Shown here: positions 8,801-12,560 of the stretch, in pieces
How the letters are laid out: the number at the start of each line of letters is the position of its first letter
Numbering within the stretch: position 1 is the stretch's first letter
Assembly (NCBI GenBank): GCA_038232255.1
Contig: JBBSIF010000079.1
Coordinates: forward strand, 1-12,560
Length of the DNA: 12,560 bases
DNA from: JAWWPG01 sp038232255
GTDB taxonomy: Bacteria > Actinomycetota > Actinomycetes > Propionibacteriales > Nocardioidaceae
Direction: 5' to 3'
Position numbers and translations under genes: made by a program
The notes under the pieces: generated by a model
What the model was told of the DNA's origin: nothing
Seen by the model: only the letters and a program-made list of their open reading frames with translations
Database searches by the model: none

Positions 8801-8891
8801 AGACCCCGGCGTTGTTGAGCGGCTCGAAGTCGATGACCTCCGTGCCGGCGAAGGGTCCGAAAGCGGTCATCTCCAGGGAATGCACCCTCAC
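5868..8891 (-). CDS. sbcC: SbcC, Rad50-like SMC-family ATPase of the SbcCD nuclease
   Basis: About 1007 residues from GTG 8891, which overlaps the sbcD stop as GTGA, with GAGGG 9 nt upstream. The N-terminus MRVHSLEMTAFGPFAG is typical. Walker A GPTGAGKT is at residues 35-42 and the Q-loop LAQGEF is around Gln159. A long Arg/Glu/Ala-rich coiled coil follows, with the zinc-hook CPVC at Cys522/Cys525 near its midpoint. A second coiled-coil arm leads to the ABC signature LSGGES (907-912) and Walker B LFVDEGFGGLD (Asp942, Glu943). Length is near that of E. coli SbcC (1048). It uses ATP to open and close the SbcD nuclease on DNA ends, hairpins and protein-blocked breaks. The frame stays open upstream through sbcD to 9632, but that part is a shadow. 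Only a TAG and 9 nt separate it from tldD, in the same frame. Confidence 0.96.
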   Translation of the reverse strand: MRVHSLEMTAFGPFAGTEVIDFEPLNNAGVFLLTGPTGAGKTSILDAICFGLFGQVPGVRDKAKNYRSHHAPDGRAPRIVLEVTLQGRRFRITRQPSWERPSRRARSGYVEEKARAGIEELVGGRWVARSSRADEVGHLVTGLVGLNRDQFCQVVLLAQGEFQTFLRAGGRDRQRLLESLFGTQRFQAVERWLVEHRREQSRRFQEQADALDTLAARLLEVCTPLAAEEQFGIPETVSGCAELLSEAQRLLASGEEAVEEAAERLDAALTAGKHAQHAYDEARACADLRRRHVVALRRSDELTAAADLVATREERVRRSRSADALLPVVQHAAEADAAVCRAVQAVTGVLSRDAASERLRLDTTAPVPTPAEVARVLAGLLDRTARLAELRTVEQECDALARLIETDSRERTILVARRDLLDSQRRAHPGRITVLLAQLSTEVAAVDRGADIEDRLARARSTLSAAHQVEALDAQRSELEGRRRAALSRVLAATERWLDAKERLLAGVAAELAGRLRDGETCPVCGSPSHPFPAEVTDSHVGTQQEAELYTHVTATREALADLDRRIEAGWAARAKASTSSNALTVAHAQRVLDDTLADQAAAATAAGRKADLAAELRRIEAEAHEQQAELDSLTQECVRTDERLEGLQRRRQSGLERLSDAVGAGCRVEPILQEARRQHARCVELDSAVREHRHAERAAGRADARLGAALAASPFDSAADVLASTLSSTEAASLEALNLAHAAELEACLRELRDPVLHAAAESSAPDLDTLSAAAAECNARAAEAAGRASAVHRRQLRLEELVTELERGAARLEPLRAAKELAETVAGICCGSSADNPTRTALSHYVLGARLSQVVAAANARLAGICSGRYQLEHTMLRGAGDQRGGLGLVVHDAHTDRARDPATLSGGESFYVSLSLALGLADVVTTEAGGAELATLFVDEGFGGLDDETREEVLDELDGLRSGGRTIGLVSHLSELRARIPAQLHVVMGAHGSTCRPHPDECGR

Positions 8892-10042
8892 GACGCGGCA
8901 CCCTCGCTGATCCGGCAGGCGTCGCAGCCGAGCTGGACGAGCGCGGCCTCGGCGTCCTCGATCGGACGCCCGGCGACCTCGGCGTAGAAGTCGGCAACAC
9001 TCTGCGCGTCGGTGCGCCCGCGGGCGTAGCGCCGCTGCTCGACGGCCTGGGGATCGAGAGCTCCGGCCGGCTCGAACGATAGGACGAGCAGGTGACGGAA
9101 CCGCTGACGGAGCATCTCCATCGCTCCGCGCGGTCGTCGAGCGTCGGTCACCGTCGCCTGCACCCAGGACTGCTCCGCACCGGCATGGGTGCGGTCGCGG
9201 AGCAGGGCGTCGAGAGTGCCCCTGATGGTCGCCAGCGACCGCGGCACCGGCGCCGGCACGAACTCGGCGCGCTGCAGGCCGTGAGCACCGAGATCGACGA
9301 GCCACGAGCCCTTCAGGTGGTGCCGCTCGGAGAACGAGTACGCGATCGGCGATCCGCTGTAGCGCAGCGCCGGGGTGAGCGTGTGCCGGCCGTGCAGATG
9401 CCCCAGCGCGGTGTAGTCGACCCCGTCGAAGGTCTCCCGCCCGACGCTCTGCACGCCGCCGACGCTGATGTCGCGCTCGCTGTCGCTGCGGACCGCTCCA
9501 GTGACGAAGGCGTGCGCCAGCACGACCGAACGAGTGCCGGGACGGCGCGTGCCAAGGTCGGCGCGCACCCGCCGCATCGCCTCGTCCAGCACCGCCTGAT
9601 GGCTGCGCCGGGGCACTTCCCAGCCGGTGCACACCAGGTCGGGCTCGAGATAGGGCAGTCCGTAGAACGCGACGTCGCCGTGGCCGTCCCCGATGAGGAC
9701 CGGGCAGCCCACTCCTGCTGGATCGGTGCGCAGATGGATGCCCGCGGCGTCGATCAGTCTCGCGGCGAACCCGAGGCGTGACGCCGAGTCGTGGTTCCCG
9801 CTCGTGACCACGACGCGGACGCCGCAGCCGAGCAGGCGGCTCAGCGCCGACCCGGCGAGCTCGACGGCGTCGACCGGCGGAAGGGCGCGGTCGTAGACGT
9901 CGCCGCTGACGACGACGACGTCGACGCGCTCGGCTCGTACGGTCTCGACGAGGTGGTCCACGAACGCCGCCTGCGCGTCAAGCAGCCCGACCCGGTGGAA
10001 GGACCGCCCGAGGTGCCAGTCGGAGGTATGCAGGAGGCGCAT
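8888..10042 (-). CDS. sbcD: SbcD, Mre11-like exonuclease subunit of SbcCD
   Basis: 384 residues from ATG 10042. The Mn2+-dependent calcineurin-like phosphoesterase motifs are all present: DWHLG (Asp8, His10), GDVYD (Asp48), GNHD (82-85, Asn83/His84), LAHAFV, and GHLHG (214-218, His215/His217). The N-terminus MRLLHTSDWHLGRSFHRVGLL is canonical. The C-terminal 120 residues would carry the capping and SbcC-binding parts. With SbcC it trims DNA ends 3' to 5' and opens hairpins and protein-linked ends. Its stop overlaps the sbcC start by 4 bp, so the subunits are probably translationally coupled. The gene has 58 bp of its own upstream space after fdhD, holding a TAGGTT -10 element 6 nt from the ATG and, 8 nt further upstream, a motif resembling the mycobacterial PafBC/RecA-NDp damage promoter. 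Identity is firm; the regulation is inferred. Confidence 0.96.
   Translation of the reverse strand: MRLLHTSDWHLGRSFHRVGLLDAQAAFVDHLVETVRAERVDVVVVSGDVYDRALPPVDAVELAGSALSRLLGCGVRVVVTSGNHDSASRLGFAARLIDAAGIHLRTDPAGVGCPVLIGDGHGDVAFYGLPYLEPDLVCTGWEVPRRSHQAVLDEAMRRVRADLGTRRPGTRSVVLAHAFVTGAVRSDSERDISVGGVQSVGRETFDGVDYTALGHLHGRHTLTPALRYSGSPIAYSFSERHHLKGSWLVDLGAHGLQRAEFVPAPVPRSLATIRGTLDALLRDRTHAGAEQSWVQATVTDARRPRGAMEMLRQRFRHLLVLSFEPAGALDPQAVEQRRYARGRTDAQSVADFYAEVAGRPIEDAEAALVQLGCDACRISEGAAS
8901..8905 (-). promoter_or_regulatory. Shine-Dalgarno GAGGG for sbcC
   Basis: On the minus strand GAGGG lies within the last codons of sbcD, 9 nt before the sbcC GTG at 8891. It supports the GTGA-overlap start over the open frame that continues upstream, and over the in-frame GTG at 8885, which would give a shorter N-terminus. 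Confidence 0.5.
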
Positions 10043-10048
10043 GACCTC

Positions 10049-10071
10049 AACCTAGGAGGGACCCCCGACAG
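10049..10071 (-). promoter_or_regulatory. Candidate sbcDC promoter resembling PafBC / RecA-NDp DNA-damage promoters
   Basis: On the minus strand the sequence reads CTGTCGGGG, then 8 nt, then TAGGTT, then 6 nt to the sbcD ATG. The published mycobacterial PafBC-dependent motif is TTGTCRGTG-N8-TANNNT. Seven of nine upstream positions fit (mismatches at positions 1 and 8), the N8 gap is exact, and the -10 fits TANNNT. The mRNA would begin at or next to the ATG, making it leaderless. None of the other three candidate promoters in the window has this upstream element. Confidence 0.5.
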
Positions 10072-10075
10072 TTCG

Positions 10076-10091
10076 GCGGCTCACACGCCGC
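10076..10091 (-). terminator. Weak hairpin after fdhD, doubtful terminator
   Basis: GCGGC and GCCGC can form a 5-bp stem around a 6-nt loop, starting about 10 nt after the fdhD stop; a perfect 14-bp GC palindrome lies at 10087-10100 and competes with it. There is no T-tract and the stem is short. It is the only structure in the fdhD-sbcD gap that could separate the two transcripts. Confidence 0.2.
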
Positions 10092-10100
10092 GGCCGCGGC

Positions 10101-10949
10101 TCAGCCGCCGCCGAGCCGTGAGGCGTGGGTGTAGACGACGTACCTGCCGCCTCGAGCGAAACCGCAGAGCGTGACGCCGGCACGGTCGGCGAGCTGCACG
10201 GCGAGGCTCGAGGGGCCACCGACGCCGAGCACGACGGACAGCCGCCCGGCCACCGCCTTCGTGATGACGTCGAAGCCCACGCGGCCGCTGACGCAGAGGA
10301 CGGAGTGCTCGTCGTACGACGCCGTGCCGAGCAGGCGGGCGCCGAGGACCTTGTCCACGGCGTTGTGCCGGCCGATGTCCTCGCGGGCCACCCGCAGCGA
10401 TCCGGCGTAGTCGAAGACGCCGGCCGCGTGCACGGCACCGGTCTTGGTGAAGGCGGGCTGGGACGACCGCAGGGCGTCGGGGAGGTCGCCGAGCACGAGA
10501 GGGTCGACGGGGTCGCTGCATGCCAACGCCTCGCTGCCCGGCGCGAACACGTCGTCGAGGCTCTGCGTCCCGCACACCCCGCATGCTGACGAGACCGTGG
10601 TGAAGCGAGCGGCCGGGCGCCGCAGGGGCGGCCGGTCCAGCTGGGCCGTGACCACGTTGTAACGCTGCTCCCGGGTGAGGGTGCTGTCCAAGCAGTAGGT
10701 GAGGGTTCGTGGCGGCGTTCCCGGCGGCACGACGCCTTCGCTCATGAGGAACCCGGCGGCCAGCTCGAAGTCTGCGCCCGGGGTCCGCATCGTGACCGCC
10801 ACCCGCTGCGGTGCCTCGCCCGGCCAGCCCAGGCGGATCTCGAGGGGCTCCTCGGTGATCACCCGGTCGGGACGCCGCGTCACCCGGCCTCCGACCACCT
10901 CGTGAACCATGCGCCGGGTCGTCGGTCCCGGACGCGTCGGGTCGGTCAC
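10101..10949 (-). CDS. fdhD: FdhD, sulfurtransferase for formate dehydrogenase molybdenum cofactor
   Basis: 282 residues from GTG 10949, a normal length for the family. FdhD takes sulfur from a cysteine desulfurase and delivers it to the bis-MGD cofactor before insertion into formate dehydrogenase, in the cytoplasm. Seen in the sequence: the N-terminal EEPLEIRL, the GADFELAAGFLMSEGV block, the sulfur-relay loop CGVCG (Cys123, Cys126), the REDIGRHNAVDK motif (189-200), SGRVGFD, and the C-terminal GFARGGRYVVY. No formate dehydrogenase or molybdopterin gene is in the window, so its partner must be elsewhere or upstream. It is divergent from the PAP2 gene across 77 bp and lies 58 bp before sbcD. 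A TAACCT -10 element 6 nt before the GTG suggests a leaderless mRNA. The shared strand with sbcD does not by itself imply a common function. Confidence 0.95.
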   Translation of the reverse strand: MTDPTRPGPTTRRMVHEVVGGRVTRRPDRVITEEPLEIRLGWPGEAPQRVAVTMRTPGADFELAAGFLMSEGVVPPGTPPRTLTYCLDSTLTREQRYNVVTAQLDRPPLRRPAARFTTVSSACGVCGTQSLDDVFAPGSEALACSDPVDPLVLGDLPDALRSSQPAFTKTGAVHAAGVFDYAGSLRVAREDIGRHNAVDKVLGARLLGTASYDEHSVLCVSGRVGFDVITKAVAGRLSVVLGVGGPSSLAVQLADRAGVTLCGFARGGRYVVYTHASRLGGG

Positions 10950-10955
10950 TCCCGC

Positions 10956-10961
10956 AGGTTA
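10956..10961 (-). promoter_or_regulatory. Possible -10 element (TAACCT) of fdhD
   Basis: On the minus strand TAACCT fits TANNNT and is separated from the fdhD GTG by 6 nt, the same spacing as at sbcD and tldD. No -35 match is clear (CCTGGA at a 17-nt spacer). Transcription would start at about the GTG. Confidence 0.4.
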
Positions 10962-10974
10962 CCCCGACGGCACG

Positions 10975-11002
10975 ACCCTCCAGGGGGCCGGTTGCGGAGG
11001 GT
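10975..11002. promoter_or_regulatory. Inverted repeat between divergent fdhD and PAP2 genes, possible operator
   Basis: ACCCTCC at 10975-10981 and GGAGGGT at 10996-11002 form a perfect 7-bp inverted repeat with a 14-bp spacer, half-site centres 21 bp apart (about two helical turns). It falls where the -35/spacer regions of both divergent promoters would lie and outside the predicted transcripts, so a protein-binding site is more likely than an RNA hairpin. The binding protein is unknown. Confidence 0.35.
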
Positions 11003-11011
11003 GGCATTGGG

Positions 11012-11017
11012 TAGATT
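11012..11017 (+). promoter_or_regulatory. Possible -10 element (TAGATT) of the PAP2 gene
   Basis: TAGATT fits TANNNT and ends 9 nt before the ATG at 11027, so the transcript would have a leader of only a few bases. TTGCGG at 10992-10997 is 14 nt upstream, too close for a good -35. No strong Shine-Dalgarno site is seen. Confidence 0.4.
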
Positions 11018-11026
11018 GACCTGACG

Positions 11027-11866
11027 ATGAGCTCCACCCGCACGGCAGCCCCCTCGCCGGTCCGTCCCCGTCGGACCAGGCGATCGACCCGTCCCATCCG
11101 CCGGCCCCTCACCCTGGCCGCGGTGCTGCTCGCGTCGTTCGTCGGGTACACCCTGCTCGTCGTGCACTGGAGCCCGTTCATCAAGCTCGACTTCGCCCTG
11201 AACCGCAACTTCCACGTGCACTCGTTCTGGCCGGTGCTGCACGTCGTCGACCGAGTCGGCCAGCGAGCGGTGTGCCTGCCGATCCTCGCCGGCGTGGTCG
11301 CGGTCACGGCCTGGCGTCACCGGACCTGGCGGCCGGCGCTGCTCGGTCTCGCGGGAATCTTCGTCGTGAACCTGCTCGTGCTGATCGCCAAGCTGGCGAT
11401 GTCGCGGGGGCAGCCGCTGACGGGGGAGTCGTTCTTCTCCAACGGCGACATGTACCCGAGCGGTCACACGGCGAACATCCTCGTCGTCTACGGCCTGTGC
11501 TACCACCTGATCACGCACTACGGACGGGTCGCCGACCAGGTGCGCAAGGTGCTGGCCGCGACGGTCGTCGTGCTGTCGGTCGTCATGCTGACGACGTCGC
11601 TGCTGCTGCGGTGGCACTGGTTCAGCGACCTGGTGGCGGGCTTCATGATCGGGGGGGCGGTGCTGGCGCTCGCCGTCGGGATCGACGCCGCCGTCCCCTT
11701 TCGGTCGCCGAAGTTGGTCGTTCTCCCCTCGAGACCCTCGACCAGCCGCCTCGCGGCGCCGCTGGCAGCAAGGCCGACCTCAGCCGCTGCCGCGGGACGG
11801 GTCAGCGTGCCGCGAAAGCTGCCCGACTCGCCAGCACGCGTCGCAGATCGTCGGTCCCGTCGCTGA
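11027..11866 (+). CDS. PAP2-family membrane phosphatase-like protein
   Basis: 279 residues. An Arg/Pro-rich cytoplasmic N-terminus (residues 1-27) is followed by about five or six hydrophobic segments (roughly 28-46, 82-96, 104-121, 149-163, 176-194, 203-220). The central PAP2 motif PSGHT is at 144-148 (His147), and HWFSD (His197, Asp201) provides the motif-3 histidine and aspartate. Motif 1 is KLAMSRGQP (122-130), where the usual RP is QP. Motif 3 has TS where SR is expected. So two conserved arginines are displaced or lost, and activity on lipid phosphates such as undecaprenyl pyrophosphate or phosphatidic acid is plausible but not assured. The tail after about 225 is Ala/Pro/Arg/Ser-rich, looks disordered, and its last 22 codons are antisense to the pepN 3' end. 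A substrate cannot be named. Confidence 0.85.
   Translation: MSSTRTAAPSPVRPRRTRRSTRPIRRPLTLAAVLLASFVGYTLLVVHWSPFIKLDFALNRNFHVHSFWPVLHVVDRVGQRAVCLPILAGVVAVTAWRHRTWRPALLGLAGIFVVNLLVLIAKLAMSRGQPLTGESFFSNGDMYPSGHTANILVVYGLCYHLITHYGRVADQVRKVLAATVVVLSVVMLTTSLLLRWHWFSDLVAGFMIGGAVLALAVGIDAAVPFRSPKLVVLPSRPSTSRLAAPLAARPTSAAAAGRVSVPRKLPDSPARVADRRSRR
11727..11760. repeat. Possible dispersed intergenic-type repeat inside the PAP2 3' end
   Basis: The bottom strand carries TGGTCGAGGGTCTCGAGG followed on its other side by GC-rich hairpin-forming bases (GCCGC-CTC-GCGGC at 11745-11757). This resembles the 'GTGGTCGAGG...TCTCGAGACC' family I recall as scattered between genes in Nocardioides-like genomes. Only one copy is in the window, so repeat status rests on memory, not on the sequence. 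Confidence 0.25.
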
Positions 11867-12560
11867 TGGCGCGGCGGGCGAACGGCTCCCCATCGTCGTT
11901 CGCCAGCGTCGCCTCGGCGAGGTGGACGGTCTCCTCGGTGACGGCGAAGCGTGGAAAGCTCGCCCGGCACGACAGCTCGACCACCCAGCCGCTGCGGAAC
12001 CGCGCTGTCGCCGGTAGGTCGGTGAAGTAGCGGGCGACGTACGGCCGGGTCACCTCCTGCTGCGACGCCCGGAAGAAGGAGCCGCACAGGGCGTACAGGT
12101 CGTAGTTGTTGATCTTCGTGTCGCTCGCGATCGTCGCCCAGGTATCGGCCTTGCCCTCGATCGTCGGCACGGCCGCGCGGCAGCGCAGTGCGGCGACGGC
12201 TCCCTGGGAGGACGGGTCGGCCTCCCGCTCGGCGCGGATCTCGTCGCGTCCGGCGACGCCGAGCGCGCACAGCTGGGTCAGGACCCGCCATCGCATGTCG
12301 GCGTCCACGAGCAGGCCGTCCGGGCCGTGTCCGTCGAGCCACGACCAGAGCATGGCGACGTTCGTGCTGGCCTTGAGCAGCTGGCGGCTCACCAGCAGCT
12401 GTCGGTTGCTGCCGCCCTCGCTGGCCTTCAGCATGTCGGCGACGAGCAGCTCGAGCCGCTCGAGCTGGGCGTCGGTGTGCAGGTAGGTGCCGGCCCGGGA
12501 GGACGCCTCGGTGAGCACCCGGTCGACGATCTGGTCGTCGGGCTCCTCCGGCAGCGCCGC
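11802..12560 (-). CDS. pepN: Aminopeptidase N (M1 family), C-terminal part; 5' end outside window
   Basis: The last 252 residues of an actinobacterial PepN, an M1 zinc aminopeptidase that removes N-terminal amino acids from peptides in the cytoplasm. The frame is open to the window edge, so the GTG at 12518 is internal. Only the helical ERAP1-like C-terminal domain is visible; the HExxH metal site and GAMEN motif lie upstream and cannot be checked. Recognition rests on the helical repeats, such as LQRLELLVADML-like segments, the block KADTWATIASDTKINNYDLYAL, GSFFRASQQEVTRPYVARYF, and the final LAEATLANDD and DLRRVLASR stretches. These match the C-terminal ends of Streptomyces-type PepN as I remember them. 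The full protein would be about 850 residues. The last 65 bp, including the stop, overlap the convergent PAP2 gene. Confidence 0.85.
   Translation of the reverse strand, partial: AALPEEPDDQIVDRVLTEASSRAGTYLHTDAQLERLELLVADMLKASEGGSNRQLLVSRQLLKASTNVAMLWSWLDGHGPDGLLVDADMRWRVLTQLCALGVAGRDEIRAEREADPSSQGAVAALRCRAAVPTIEGKADTWATIASDTKINNYDLYALCGSFFRASQQEVTRPYVARYFTDLPATARFRSGWVVELSCRASFPRFAVTEETVHLAEATLANDDGEPFARRAISDGTDDLRRVLASRAAFAAR

Noticed and set aside
7899..8987. 362-codon plus-strand open frame opposite sbcC/sbcD
   Set aside because: Shadow frame: composition follows the antisense codons of sbcC and there is no domain or ribosome site.
8892..9632. N-terminal extension of sbcC to a start near 9632
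   Set aside because: This part is out of frame with sbcD but overlaps it fully. SbcC family proteins begin at MRVHSLEMTAFGPF, set by the GTGA overlap.
10062..10075. LexA (SOS) box CGAAC-N4-GTTCG upstream of sbcD
   Set aside because: Only the CGAAC half is present on the minus strand; the second half reads GGGGG. The PafBC-like motif in the same bases fits better.
10087..10100. Perfect 14-bp palindrome GCCGCGGCCGCGGC after fdhD
   Set aside because: No loop for a hairpin, and simple GC palindromes are common at this base composition; not called a protein site or terminator.
1..12560. Mobile element, phage, CRISPR, tRNA or defence island
   Set aside because: Every long frame with family motifs is a core gene with uniform composition. 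No direct repeats, integrase or transposase, cloverleaf or array was found.

Overview
This is a densely coding, high-GC stretch of an actinobacterial chromosome. The evidence is strong G/C preference at third codon positions, frequent GTG starts, long antisense shadow frames, TANNNT-type -10 elements placed directly before start codons, and families such as an actinobacterial PepN and a serine hydrolase with a C-terminal lipocalin-like tail. Nocardioidaceae or a relative is my best guess, but the sequence alone does not prove it. I see no tRNA, rRNA, CRISPR array, insertion sequence or phage gene. No stretch over 300 bases lacks a gene; the only intergenic gaps are 77, 58, 9 and 2 bp.

Layout. 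On the left, plus strand: the C-terminal half of glycine dehydrogenase (gcvP, cut by the window edge), whose stop overlaps by 4 bp the GTG start of a beta-lactamase-fold serine hydrolase (1610-2962). That gene converges on a long minus-strand block, and the two facing genes share the bases CTAG as overlapping stop codons. The block reads, in transcription order, fdhD (10949-10101), sbcD (10042-8888), sbcC (8891-5868), tldD (5858-4344) and tldE (4341-2959). sbcD and sbcC overlap by 4 bp, sbcC and tldD are 9 bp apart, and tldD and tldE are 2 bp apart. On the right, a PAP2-type membrane phosphatase (11027-11866, plus) diverges from fdhD and converges with an edge-truncated pepN (minus), overlapping it tail to tail by 65 bp.

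How the genes work together. SbcD and SbcC form the Mre11-Rad50-like nuclease that processes DNA ends and hairpins. TldD and TldE form a heterodimeric zinc protease. Their spacing suggests one transcript, possibly with a second promoter before tldD. FdhD sulfurates the molybdenum cofactor for formate dehydrogenase, and its partner enzyme is not in the window. GcvP belongs to glycine cleavage and PepN to peptide turnover.

Most genes are ordinary core genes and I found no new defence or mobile system. The best leads are regulatory: a PafBC/RecA-NDp-like DNA-damage promoter in front of sbcDC; a repeated TANNNT plus 6-nt start architecture suggesting leaderless mRNAs; a terminator-like hairpin buried in the tldE coding sequence; and a 7-bp inverted repeat between the divergent fdhD and PAP2 genes.
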